A DNA stretch of 64,000 nt, taken from the NCBI RefSeq assembly GCF_000002995.4, contig NW_025062479.1, positions 11,823,721 to 11,887,720 on the forward strand. Reading direction: 5' to 3'. This document shows positions 25,701 through 38,171 of this stretch, one piece after another (position 1 is the stretch's first letter; every line of letters starts with the position of its first letter). Under the pieces are notes generated by a model, which was not told the origin of the DNA, did no database searches, and worked only from the letters and a program-made list of their open reading frames with translations. Source of the DNA: Brugia malayi (lineage: Eukaryota; Nematoda; Chromadorea; Rhabditida; Onchocercidae). The position numbers and the translations under genes are program-made.

Positions 25701-28700
25701 TAGGTAAAAGATGAAAAGGATAACTATGATGTAATTACTGTTTAAGCTAAGGCATCAAGAAATGGGCCATAAATATTTTCATGTGATTTTAATAAACATG
25801 CCTTTTTTTTTTTTCAAACAATTTCAAACCATAACAAGATATTAAAAATGCCTGATCGATTCTTGCATCTTGCATAACAACGGTAAAAGAAATATTCCGG
25901 ATGGGAATACCGTTCCTTACCGGACATCTTACTGTAGATCGTGTCTTTTCTTTTTCTTTTTTTCATATATTGTATATTGATATATGTAAAAGGTGAATGA
26001 AGTGTAAACTGCAATCTTTTCAAATATATTTATCAAACTGAGATCAACCATAGAAATTACGAAGAAAAAAAAAAACACTGAAATCATTTTACATGAATTT
26101 AGATTTGATATAGTTATAAAAGCACTAATTCTAACAGGGCAAAGTAACTCTAAGGAAGCATTGCAACCGTAAACAAATACATTCATGTATCATATGAAAG
26201 GTTGTAGGATGCATAAACTTTGGCAGTGTATTTTGACAGAAAATGTTTGGCAATTTAATTGAAATTTTTCCTAATTCACATTAATATTTTCAAATTCTAA
26301 CCTTCCATATAAGTATATGAATCAAATTTCTGACTAACCTAACATTACCGCATCATTTCAAGCTTCTCGTTTATTACAATATTTCTAGAATTTGAACGAA
26401 TGACTAGATGAGTATAATACTGAAACTTTGTTGCCCACAAACTCGAACATATATAGAGAGGAATAAATATTTTACAAGGAGCTAATTATATATAGTTACA
26501 AGGAAGTATTTACTTATTCTCGCCTTCATTCTTTTAAAATAGATTAAAAATTTGAATATAGTCCACATGACATTTCTGATTTGTTTCCTCCCTCTTTGCT
26601 CACCAAAAAATATGAAAAAATTATCGAGACTTCCTAAAAGGTATTAAATTAAAAGTAATGATTCATGCATTAGTTAAACTAAGCAAAAGTAGAAATAATA
26701 TATATTGAAATGAATTTTACTTTGCATTTTACGTTTTGATGTTACAAGTAAAATGTTAACATGACGACTACATCAAAACAATGAAGAAATCATTTTTACC
26801 TTATTAATTAACAAATAAAAATGCCTGGCAAATTTAATAGTATAATTTTGTGAAGGAAAAAAAAAGAAGATAAATAGAAAACACACAGCCTTTTCACATC
26901 AACAAAAGCGATGTGATCAAAAAAGAGGACATTATTAATTATTTGTTGAAATTCTTTTTTGTTCCCGGAAGAAAAGGAGAGAGAGAGAAATATTCCAGTA
27001 ACAATTATGAAAACTGATGACAAATGCAGTAACATCCTTAACAACCAATTACATATGATATTTTAAACATTAAAGCGCGGATGGGCAAAATAAACTAATA
27101 TGAAAGAAAAAAGAGAAGAAATTTACTTAGGGAAAGCAAAACATTTCTAAAATGTATGGTTTTATTCAAAATTTTAGTCATATTTTTGTTACAAACCGTT
27201 GAATATTGATGGAAAGTTTAAATTCAATCAATTTTCCGAGAAAATTTTATGAGATTAAGCTTTTTTCTTTCTTGTTTTTCCATTATTTTAATTATTGGAA
27301 CGTCGGAAAAAAAAGTCATTTTACAGTGGAATCAAGCAGAAACATAGAAAAGCTAAAAATGTGACAACTGGTGAGAACCAAATAACTATCGCACCACATC
27401 TAAAATTATGGAATTAATATTTTTGATGCTAACATAGCTTTTTGATCTTTTTTAGCAATTTTATGAGTTTTCCCTGTATTACAAAAGCGGACTATCATCA
27501 ATTACGTTAATTACTTACGTTTGATTGGCAGGGCACTTTTTCTCACAAATTTCTCCATAAAATAAATCCTTGCAACTGCATCTGAAAGCATAAACAATTC
27601 ACTGCGTTCCGTTTATTTGGTCAATAAAAAGTACTGAAAAAAAAAGAAACATTTGGAGAATTTCTGAAACCTTATGGATATTTGCCCAATAAACTTACAT
27701 TTGAGAAAGATTAGAAATCGTCAGTAAATTAAGAATATTCTTTTACAGTTAAATTTAGCACACCAGAAATCCCTCTCAAATATTTTTCAAGTGCCGTGGC
27801 TAAGAGGATGTGGTACATCCGCATGAGAAGCTAAAATGACACATAAACGAAAGTAATAAAATGTTGGGATGCAAGTAAAATGTATTATTTATTGCATTTT
27901 CCTTTCAAATTATACCGAATAGGTAAGGGATCCGGTCCGGAATGCCTTGAATTGAGTTAAAAAGGAGAAAGTCGGTAGTGTTGTGAATATTGTTCATTTG
28001 AAAAAAGATGTAAATGATGAGAACCTTCCATCAATAACTTCACCATCATTCCTACATTTGATAATCTTATCACAATTATCGCCTTCATATTCATCGGCAC
28101 AACGACACTTATCACCCGCATTGCGCCATCTCCTTTCATGCTCTTCAAAACATTCAAAATGAATAATAGCTTTGTTATTAATTAAACCATAATTGGTATG
28201 AATAACCATAAATAAAGGATCGAAAAGAATATTAGCATATCGACGCATTTTTTTTTTCCTTTCCCTCTCTCTAACAAATGCCTCATTAAAAAAAACTTCA
28301 AACTTGGTAATTAGTTAAAACTTGAATTAAATGATATATAATCAAAGCAAATGTGAGCGGAAATATCTGGTTACCTTTCGGAGCCATACGCCAACAGGCA
28401 AGTCGTTCGCAATTTCGTCCATCCCATGGGGCCTTACACATGCATTCAATCTGTTTAGAGCCAATAGCAATCGTTCCATTATGTTGGCATGAATTTGGTG
28501 TACATCTAAATATTGTTTCTGTTTTTTTTTTTTTTTTCTTCTAAAGTTTTCCAGTCCGAAATCGACAATAGCAAGAGTGATGTCTCCATAATCACTTAGA
28601 ATGTTAAGGACATTAAATTTACATCAATGTCAAGGTGGCACTTTTTCAGTCATTTCATAAATTATTAGATTTACTTAGAATTATTGGAATAATGATAAAG

Positions 28701-29629
28701 AGAAATTAGAGTATTACGGATCTTTCATTTTTTTTTAATGTACTGAAATCATTTTAACATCAAGAATGATTAAATTGGAAGGATTTTTTTTTTTTGGAAC
28801 ACTTGTAAATGAAGTTTCATTGCACGAGAACAATTTTACCTATGATGCCAGTATTCATTCTTTTAGTTCGAGAAATTAAAAAAAATCTCCTTACGGTAAA
28901 ATCTCTGAATATGGAAGGATATAAAAAAAAGAAATTATTCAAGGATTTACATTACAATTTCGAATTGTTAATTTAACTGACAAAATTTTCACTTTTGTCA
29001 CATAATTGAAGATAATTATGGATGTAAAAATTAGCAATCTGAATAGAAAACAAAGCTTACACGCTGTTGTATAGGGAGAAACCAGTTGGACAACCATAGT
29101 ATTCATTACAGATAGGCCCCTTCCATCCAGGCTTGCATTCGCATTTATTATTTTTCATTCTTCCATGCACTAAATATGAAAAGTTTATTTTAGAGTTTTA
29201 AATTTTAAAATTGTTGATGTGAATCATTTTGTAATTTTTTATGAAAATCTAAGTCACGTTAAAAATATACTCTGTATTATGTCTTGAATTAATCAATGCT
29301 AATAATTGCTTAGCTATAGGGAAAATTTCGTCTAAATTTTGCATTGATATTACGAAAAATTCACCTCTCAAAGTACGACATTTGATTTCTTCATATTCGG
29401 AACTGAACTCTTCACCACCAGCTTTAGCTTCTGAATATTTATCACATTTTTCCAGACTTCCATCTATGATTCCATAACCATAGTAGGAATCCAAACTACA
29501 ACCTTCTGGTATCAAATTAAGTGGGACCAAATCAACGTATGCATCATCTTTATCCTTATGTCGCTGTTGACATATTATAATTGGCGCTATTGACATGCAC
29601 ACTAATAAGTGTATCGCTCCAAATTTCAT
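19768..29629 (-). CDS. Secreted EGF-like and double MAM domain protein
   Basis: No named orthologue is recognised; a secreted, adhesive role is inferred from the domains. Minus-strand exons are 29629-29365, 29169-29061, 28505-28375, 28268-28025, 27581-27519, 23369-23307, 23060-22764, 22425-22142, 21716-21386, 21048-20687 and 19869-19768, about 750 residues. A signal peptide ([16 protein letters not shown]) follows a trans-splice-like acceptor. EGF-like modules carry [36 protein letters not shown] and [12 protein letters not shown]. Two MAM domains follow: the first runs from [10 protein letters not shown] to LVPDC, the second from EKYCGWQKG to the final DPIC. The two MAM units are interrupted by introns at equivalent places, so they probably arose by duplication. 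All phases agree except across the 4.1-kb gap between 27519 and 23369 (phase 2 to phase 1), so one small exon is missing from this model. Two separate genes remain possible, but neither half has its own end. Confidence 0.82.
23370..27518 (-). other. Large intron of the EGF/MAM gene
   Basis: This separates the EGF and MAM parts. It contains an ATG/GAT-rich simple stretch near 24240-24330, pyrimidine-rich DNA at 24600-24880 and several open stretches without clear splice sites. At least one short unidentified exon must lie here if the gene is single. Confidence 0.5.
25921..25931 (-). other. Candidate 11-base micro-exon of the EGF/MAM gene
   Basis: On the minus strand, ATCTACAG is followed by TAAGATGTCCG and then the donor GTAAGG. 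An 11-base exon here would convert phase 2 to phase 1 and exactly repair the frame gap between the EGF and MAM halves, adding T-K-M-S. The upstream tract is purine-rich, which makes a weak acceptor, so this is only a suggestion. Confidence 0.2.
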
Positions 29630-29631
29630 TA

Positions 29632-29641
29632 CTGGAATTTT
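29632..29641 (-). promoter_or_regulatory. Probable trans-splice acceptor of the EGF/MAM gene
   Basis: Minus-strand AAAATTCCAG lies two bases before the signal-peptide ATG at 29629. It follows a T-rich tract and has no coding exon nearby upstream. This placement decides the start in favour of MKFGAI over an in-frame ATG 13 codons earlier, which would fall inside the intron-like tract. Confidence 0.6.
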
Positions 29642-31184
29642 AAAAAAAATAAAAGAATTATTCATCAATGTTTAGTAAGAAAAAAAAAAGCAAATAAATG
29701 CGTAAACGTACGATGGATTTTTTTTTTTAGCATGAATAAAACGAAGAATAAATTTCATTACAATTATAAATTCTTATCAAGCTAACTATCTCCTTTGAAT
29801 CGAGAAATATGAAGTAAAAAATTTATCACCTTAAATAATTACATTACTCATTGACATCTGTGAAAGTCGTATTATCATTGATTACATCATCATTTAAATG
29901 ATGTAAAAAAAAAGAACAAAAAAAAAAATGTTCAACAATAAGACACTTTTTTTTCTTAAAACAATTTTTAATGTATGAAAAATAACGAGAAAATAATACA
30001 TTTTTAAATTTTGTTTTTGGCTTAAAATGAATGGTAAAAAGAAGTATGAAAAACTCTGTGGAAATTTTAAATAAAGTAATATATGCGAGAGAATCATTTC
30101 ATCTTTTCCTTCTTTCCTCTCTCTCTCTCCCTCTCTTGATGACGATAATAGTGAATTTAGATCAATAGAAAAGCATGAACGGATGTTAGGAATAAAGAAG
30201 GAGGGAAAAAAGAGATAATTAAAAAGATGAGACGAGCTAGTTTTATTTTAAAAAAGACAACTGAAAAAGGTTGCTAAGAAATGAACTAATCATTACAAAT
30301 AAGTATTAAGTAACTTAAATTCACAATAATTATAATAGTAACATCAAAACAATAATGAAAGAAAGTGTCGGAAAAGCGGAAAAAATATTTATTACACATT
30401 AAATGTTTAGAATAATGTTAAAGATTCATTTCTATGAACCAATTCGTTATTCCTTTGTTATTTCTCATTTTTGAAACAGCGAATCCTTTATCTAAACCTC
30501 AAATAGTAAATATACATCTGTCTTCATTATAAATGTTAATTTGCTAAGCTAACCCACTTCCTATATCTTTAAAAATCTTCTCTAATTAGTTGATAAAATA
30601 GACACGATCGGTGGCAGTCTTCTCAACCTCCTATTCAATAATACCATTTATTCCTCCGCTGTTTCGATTATTCAACTGCATATTGTCTCGACGCATTTAT
30701 AAAGAAAATGAACAATATCTGGGTTGGTCTTGCTAGCAGATAAAGAAATAACGAATAACAAATTCAAAGTAAGTCAAATGAACTTAACTAACCCAAATCA
30801 TCAATTCTTCTGACCAAAAAGTTACTTGAAATTTACTACAGAAAGGTAGTAAACGATATAGGAATAGAAATAAATGAAAACTCGAAAAGGAAGAAAAGAT
30901 ATTGGGAAGTTGACCAGAAAGAATAAATTGATCAGTATGAGAGGATAAATTACAATTATAATAAAGTGTAGAAAACAAAAGAATCAACACTTAACAATGC
31001 CAGATGATTGATAATTTCATGGCATATGTTTTTAACGTCACAACATTTATGGAAATATTAAAAACAAACCTAATAGATGCAAAAGGAAGGAAAATTGGAT
31101 AAGTGATAAATGTTAAGAATAATTATTCTTCTCTTTTCTATTTTCTTTTTTCCATTTTTAAAGTGATCCTGATTGAAGGATTTT
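29642..31184. other. Intergenic stretch upstream of the EGF/MAM gene
   Basis: AT-rich DNA with no supported exon. It should hold the minus-strand promoter of the EGF/MAM gene and the 3' end of the next minus-strand gene. Confidence 0.5.
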
Positions 31185-31735
31185 CTATTTTAAATTATAA
31201 ATTAAATTTGCAAGTTGGTAAGCTTTATGAATTTCATTGAAGAATAAAGTTTCTTCCGCCATTTTCATATCTTCAGTAGCGCTTCTATGCTGTGCCAAGC
31301 AACTCTCGGAAGCTGATGTACGACTTGCATTCTTGAAATGATTAATGAATAAAGCCTATTTTTTTTCTCTTTAAGGTTTAATTATTCAAAAAAAAATATC
31401 AAAAATATATACGAAATGCTGAGGACGGTTATAAGATTGAAATGAATTAATGAAGTGGTTAATTTTGCAAATGGATAATTTACTTCCGTAATTTTTTCGA
31501 CAGCATTATACTTAACGCTCGAGATAAAAGTAGAGAATTTCTTTGGTATATACATTACCTGAAGGATGAGTTGCCATGGAGATTGTTCCTGAGAAATCTA
31601 TGCTTACCTTTAATACAAAGTGTTGAATTTATCCAAGAACTTCAAAAATTCTACAAGAAAACTTACATGCAAACTTGCCATTTTAACCAAAGGGGACAAC
31701 TCCCACTAGGCCCTCGATTGTTCTGTGGTCCTAAC
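31185..31735 (-). CDS. 3' end of an unrecognised leftward gene, three exons (partial)
   Basis: Three short minus-strand exons join in phase: 31735-31667, 31588-31559 and 31323-31185, ending at TAG. Each is flanked by AG and GT, and each is markedly richer in GC than its surroundings. The joined product is about 78 residues. It contains GPSGSCPLWLKWQVCMNN, then NASRT/SRTSASESCLAQHR, and ends with a helical EETLFFNEIHKAYQLANL segment. It has three cysteines in an extracellular-looking context. The first exon requires an upstream exon ending in phase 2, which I could not find. Candidate exons further right, such as 34262-34312 behind TTCCTTAG, do not fit the phase directly. The family is unknown. 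Confidence 0.5.
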
Positions 31736-34700
31736 CTAAATCATTGATGTCTGGCTCATGGAGTAACATTTCTTTTTTGCCGTAGTCATCGATAACAGAT
31801 CAGTACATTGCATATGCCAGGCAGGTTAAGAAAAGATTTTCGAATGAAATAATATTTGGTTTATTTAGGGTTCGTATGAATTGTTTTTCAAATTAAGCAA
31901 TTTTAGTTCGAAATTTCTTTTAAAAATTTGTTTTAAATTAACAGTGAGAAGATCTCATCATGCAATTCGCATAAAGTGAAAAATGAAACTCTTAAAATCG
32001 AATATACCTATAAGTGTTTTTTTTTCTTCAGATGAAGAGCTCAAGAAACAATAACGATCTAAAAAACTTACTATTAGTTATTAATTCTATGCTACCGATT
32101 CACATGCCATGAATAGTTTGAGAATGCTTGATTACGGTTCGTAGTTTACAAATAAATTTAAATTGTAAATCCTAAAATGCGACAAATGTCAGAATGATGT
32201 CGGTTGCTAATCAATAATTCCGCCATAATTTTAGATAAACTACCAATCCAATAATGAAAGTATAAATTCAATTCCTATAATGCACATAATTTGGTAAAAC
32301 CGTTTGCTCAACTTTCGCCATCAGGAATGATTCTTTACGAACATAATTAGTGGTTGATATTAAATACACTTTTGGATTATTGTAACTTAAAAATAATTCT
32401 TGAGTTAGAGAATTATGCTACTGGGTAGATTTGATTTATTAAAAAGTAACAGCAAAGATTATGAAAATAAAAAAAAAAAAAAGATAAACAAGTAAGTTAA
32501 GAGGAACAATAAGAATAAACAAAATTACACAAAATTGATGTTTGATCAACATTATATGCTATGTTTTCTGAATGTGCGCAATATATACGAATAGAAATTT
32601 GGCGTATTTAAAATGAATGCTTAGCAAAAGAAAATCAATGTGGAAGTAGTTAGTATTCAAGGAAAAAGAGTTGTGAAAGAATGAAAGTGAAATTGAAAGG
32701 CCATAGAATTAACTTCGTCATCTCAGATAACACATATCTTTGAGCATGTCATTGGCAGTGTTTTATTTTTCATTTCATTTTAATTCATTTTCTCAGGATG
32801 AAACAAAGCAGGAAGTGACACAAACACATTGGAAGTAGGTAAGAATATGATTTAGTGAGTTTAAATATAGCACTGAAAGAGGAATTCTATTTTTCTTTTA
32901 CACTGTCAATGTTCGCTGCTAAAAACATCACATCACATTTTTGAAGTGAAAATAACATAAAGCTATTCACATAATAGATGTAAAGCAAAATTTTGGTTGG
33001 AAATATAAACAAGCATTCACGAAAAGTTCTCCTTATCATCTTGTCATCATCCTGTCTTATTGTTATCTCTCCTTTTGTTATTATCTTCCATAATATGATT
33101 TATTAAATCTTGTGATGCAATATGACAGGTCGTAGACATCTTTTAGAAATGACACAATGCTAATTAAAATTATTGAAACGGACTAATAAGTTATCATTGT
33201 GCATTAAAGATCTTTATTCAGCGGAAATTAATATTATTATATATAGAAAGTTTGATGAGGAAAATCACTTGACTGTTATAATTTGAAGAATTATTTTGCT
33301 AGCATATAAAATGATAAAATACAAAGATCAATGGAAAAATGTGTGAAAATTTCTGATTGAAAAGACACCAACAGCAAAAATATTAATAAAAAGAGGATTT
33401 TCGCATCTTTGTTCCTTTTCCCTTCCTTCCCGGGTTTCCCCTTTCTTCCTTCCTGAAGAGCAGTTTAGAAGTCTCTCAGTCTTCCTGTATTTCCTTCTCT
33501 TCTTTGTGTTTGATAATGTTTTTTTCTTTTTTGTTTTAATTTGTTTTATAATTTATTCTTTTCCACACTAATCTTATCTCCTTCTATCTTCTCGACTTAT
33601 TTAATTCCATCTTATCCATCCTAATGTTGACAAAATCCCATGAGCTTACATTTTGTTTACTCTTCCATTTAACATGGCACATTGTATTTCCCATGTTTTG
33701 TAAATTTTTTCAATCAGCAAATCACATCATTCCATTAACGTAAGCAAAGTAACGCTTTCAATGAAAAAGGGGAATGAACTAATGTCCGGACCATGTCTCT
33801 TTTTGTGTTCCCAAAAAAACATTTCGAATGGAAGTGTTCAGAAGTAGTTAAACTTTATATTAATATATTAAATTTCTCGCAAACCATTACTGTAAGTTTT
33901 TTCACACACATATATCTGTGAATCATTTTTAAATTTGATGGGAAAAAAATGAGGAAAAGTGCAAGAAATCAATTATTCAATGTACAACGAAAGCGTCTAC
34001 TAAAAATATCATTGTTGAGAATACGATATCAGAGTGAAAATACCTCAGTTATAGGAAGAGGATGATTAAACCAATTACATTGAATCACTAAAACAATAAT
34101 AATTATTTAGGTAGTAAAACAAATCTAATAAACGTATGAATGAAGAAGGTAATGTACTACTAGAAGGATCTAAATTTAATTCCTCTGAGAGTTTAACTTT
34201 ATCGATGGTAATATTAGTTATAGTGCATTGCTTAATAAAGATGAAATTAGTTGAAACTTACGCAGATCACTTGTCTCAGTCCAAATGCTGAGTAAGAGCT
34301 CTCTTCTAAGGAATAAGATAGAATTTTAATTGCAATCCTTGATCTATACTATTTTGTTGTTTTGAATACAAAGAATTATGAGATGTTAAAAATAGTTTGA
34401 GTTTAAGAGAAGTTTAAAATCTTGGAATAGAATGCTTGATGTATGTTCTCTTTCAGTCTTTTGCAAATGTTTCATAACTTCAATAAGCATCAATAATTTC
34501 AAACAATGATGAAGTGAATTGCTATTTTTTTTTTTCTAATATTGCAAATGATATCTATGTCTCTGAATATCAGTCGTACAAATACGAAATGTGAAATACC
34601 AATAATTTTTTTTCGAAAAATTGGAAGAATATTCAGAAGTGCATCGAGTGAAGCAGTCTGATACCTGATATATGATTATGTCTGACATGTAAATTCTCCA

Positions 34701-35505
34701 ATGACATGATATGCTAACGAATAGTCCTTCCTAAGAGGGGAAAAACTTTCCAAATTCTTTGAGAGTCTCTGTTTCAATAGAAAATATGCTACAGTAAGCT
34801 AAATTCGGCGTTGTGATTTTTTGTTTTAATATATTGAAATTTGTTGAAAATTTGTATTTCACTCATTTTTTGCTTTGTTGTTTCACTGTTTTATTTTGTT
34901 ATTTTTCACGTAAAAAAGATTACTTTTTTCATTATCATTCGCTACTTTTTCACGAATTAGTAGTGATAATACAAACTGCAATTTTACATGTTTCAAGAAA
35001 GTAAATGAAGTGAAATTTCTTATAATGAAGCATATCAGATCTGCTTATAATATCGAAAATTTCTCTGTAAGTAGTTTTTCCTAATTAGCAGTTATAGTTT
35101 GTAAGTTGTCAGATACACAAAGGCAAACATAACTTTAAACGTTTTAGTAAATTCCTAACTGTACCATTTTTTTTCTTTTTTTAATTTCAGTTCAAGGTAT
35201 CCAACTGTTCAAACTTATATTAGTTGATAAGCGGTTAATTATAGGATAGTGATAATTTAGTTTTTGTAAATCTATTAATCCCTCACCCCAGGATTTTCAC
35301 TCTCATAGTAGCTTAGGACCGTGAAGCGTGAGAATGAGAATGAGTTTGTAAAATATAATAAACGTGTTTGTAAATAATGATTTTTTGGGTGCATATTATA
35401 GAAGATAATATATATATCCTCTATTCTCGAAGAAAAAAAAAAACCTTTATAACATTAAGCAATCGATTACTGCTTAAATGTTATTGTCTCTTTTTTCAAA
35501 TTATC

Positions 35506-35530
35506 ATATATATATATATATATATATATA
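35506..35530. repeat. (TA)n microsatellite
   Basis: An uninterrupted alternating TA tract of about 25 bases. Confidence 0.85.
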
Positions 35531-36371
35531 CGCACACTTCTTTCTTTGATTTCAGAATCAAGAAATTTAGTTTTCATTGGACAAAAAAAAAAAAAAGACA
35601 GTCTCAAGAACGAAAGCTTAAATAACAAAGTCTCATATAGATCAATTTTGTTCCCCAATAAAAAGCATCGCTTATACTATTTCAAGAATAATATGTTAAT
35701 ATAATTTTTAATTTGCTGCACACAATTAACAAATTTTAAATTTCGTAAATAATCGAAAAAGGATTTCAATATGTAAAATAGATGAGGAAATGAAATTAGA
35801 AAAACATCGGTACTGGTATGAAGAACTTTGCAATTTGATTATTTGAAGATACTAAAATCTAATGAAACATAGGAAGTGGTATTGGCACAACGACGAATTA
35901 TAGGTTGTCGATTTAGTCAACAAAATTGAAATCGAATAATACTTAATGGAGAGTTCAACCGTTTCAACAATTATTTCTGTTTAAACCTCAGTTCTTCCTG
36001 AATACACTGAAAAGCGGCAACAAGTTGCACCATCTAAGAATTTCATCATTTTCCTCTTCATAATTATTATATATGGCGGTCCTATCACCATCCCTTTATT
36101 GTTGCTAGCCTAAACTGCTTTCCAAGTGAAATTTAAATTTCAAAGATGGGAAAATCAAAATCTTTTGAAAAATATCTAAATAAAATATACATTTAATAAA
36201 AAATAAATTCATACCGTTTTATCCCAAACTTTAAACTTTTGTAACTTGTAATGGAGAAAATTTATAGATACTTTAGTATTTAAACAGTACGAAATATGCG
36301 GAAATTTCTGATTTCGTTAAGTTCTCTCGAATATGTAATATCTATAATTAGTAAACTTAAATATGTAAACT

Positions 36372-36434
36372 GTAAACTTAAATACCTAATATGAAATGTA
36401 ATAAAGTGGTAAACTTAAATACCTAATATGAAAT
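36372..36434 (+). repeat. Tandem pair of a 26-base direct repeat
   Basis: The unit gtaaacttaaatacctaat plus atgaaat occurs at 36372-36397 and again, identically, at 36409-36434, giving a 37-base period. This indicates recent slippage or a small duplication. Confidence 0.85.
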
Positions 36435-37730
36435 AGAGCAGTCTTAGAAGAAATTACTTAATTCATTAATAACTAAAATTTTCGTATTATTAAGAACATA
36501 AGGACACTATGATATTATATCAAAACTACTTCTTAGCAGATATTTCGATGATACTAAAGCATACTGATTTTCTTTAGATTTCCAATCATACCAATCAATG
36601 TAATTTCAATACGAAACTGAATTTAATTTAAATTAATACAAAGAAAAATTTTAACTGGAGAAAAAGCGAAAGCGAAAAAGACAAAAATATCGAAAGGGAA
36701 AAGGTAGTGGAGACAGAAACGATTACAATTTTATTTCTGAAATTGTTGCAACAATAAAAAAAAGTGAAGAGTGAAAGTTTATGAAAACGAAAGGAAAGAG
36801 ATAACATTAAATGAATTCTAACTGATAAGAAGGAATGAAAAGATGTCCAAAATGTTATCGGAAATAGGAAATCAAGGGCAAAGGCTATGTTGAAGAGGGC
36901 AAAGAAGGAAGCGACAAAGTTAGTCTATTCAATATTATTACTTTTTGCACCGTTTTTCGAAAAAAAAGACTGGCCATAAGCGATAAGAAGAGAGGATAAG
37001 AGGGACAAAATGGAAAGAGAAGAGCTGCGCTCCTGTCCTGAACTGAACTGCAACTGCTGCTACGACTAGTAGACAGAAACGGAAAAATAAGCTTAAAATT
37101 GCTACGATGAAATCGTGGACACATTATCCATGCATTCTCTTTCCAGCCACTCTCCTCCTCCGGCTTCATTTTCATTTGTTCTAATCTCTTCTCCATCACC
37201 GGAAATTCTTTTCACACCACTAATGACGGCAAATTCATTTACCCTATGCAAAAGTTAGTTTTCTGATCGAAAATCAGAGAATCATAAAAATTTCATCAAT
37301 GATTTAGAAAATATTCAGCTTGTACAAATGTCCAAAAGTTAACTATAGCAATTAAATTTTCTCATGATCAGCTCTTAAAAAGAGCTCACCATGGATTTTG
37401 TTTTTTAACTGATTGGATTTTGTTTGGAAAAGAAATTAACATTAGAAATAAATGCTAAGCATTTCTCGAATTTCATGTCATCTATCAAAAAATATTTATC
37501 CCCGCAATTGCACTGCTAAATGCATATGTACTAATTTTATATAAGATGTCGGATAAAAATGCTTGATTAATTGCAATTTTCATATTTTGTTTTCAATAAA
37601 TCAGCCTAAATTTTTATGCATTTTCCTTTCAAACCTAAAAATAATTATCATGTGTTTTTAAATATTAAAATTTTGTAAATATGTATGATATCATTATAGG
37701 CTATGAAGCAATTTCAGTAAGAGAGTGTAG

Positions 37731-38171
37731 CATGCAATTTATCAAAATAAGTTGAGCCAGTGTATTCGGGAAATACGAATACAAGAATTTAAATGATTTT
37801 CAAATATTAATTTCAAAATATTATCATTAAAATTTCCTATAATGGTTAAAATTGAATTAAGATCAGCAGGAAAGTTATTGAACAAAATTCTGGGATATAG
37901 ATTTATGCCAGGTGGTTTGGTAAACTTTATTGAACAAATTTTGGTTAGATCTAGAAGCAGAAATTTCGGGAGAATTACATCTCGAAAATTCTTGAAAATA
38001 CTATCAAATGATATTAATACATGATCGAACAACTGATTAGTTGGAATAAAGGATTTTCAAAAGGAAATTAGGAAGATTGAAAAGAAAGGAAAAATAGTAG
38101 CTATGTATGAATTTAATGAAATTGAAAAAGTTAGACATGAAGCTTATGCTAAATTAAAGTTAATGCCTTAG
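37731..38171 (+). pseudogene. Decayed coding segment broken only by TGA codons
   Basis: One frame runs 147 codons from just after a TAG at 37728 to a TAG at 38169. It has no TAA or TAG inside and exactly three TGA codons, at 37794, 38022 and 38034. The predicted residues look like a soluble protein: a basic stretch (RSAGKLLNKILGYRF, RSRSRNFGRITSRKFLK) and a charged C-terminal helix (DFQKEIRKIEKKGKIVAMYE, then EKVRHEAYAKLKLMP). The simplest reading is a pseudogene in which tryptophan TGG codons became TGA. The source family is unknown; a bacterial endosymbiont insertion or a retro-copied host gene are both possible. A mitochondrial origin is unlikely because the product is not hydrophobic. Confidence 0.4.

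Larger units (their letters stand above)
31736..37730. other. Gene-poor AT-rich stretch
   Basis: No complete gene is seen. Possible isolated minus-strand exons were noted at 34262-34312 and 35981-36109, without a consistent chain. A (TA)n tract lies at 35506-35530, and purine/pyrimidine-rich DNA at 33400-33480 and 36885-37200. Confidence 0.45.

Noticed and set aside
34262..34312. Possible minus-strand exon between TTCCTTAG and GTAAGT
   Set aside because: Good splice signals, but two frames are open and neither phase joins to the 31-kb exon chain.
35981..36109. Possible minus-strand terminal exon ending GRTEV
   Set aside because: A 42-codon open stretch is expected by chance at this base composition, and no upstream partner was found.
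36885..37199. 104-codon minus-strand frame in locally GC-richer DNA
   Set aside because: More than one frame is open over the same stretch and none has a motif; more likely purine-rich non-coding DNA.
37731..38171. Mitochondrial origin of the TGA-containing frame
   Set aside because: Nematode mitochondria read TGA as Trp, but the predicted product is charged and soluble, unlike mitochondrially encoded membrane proteins.
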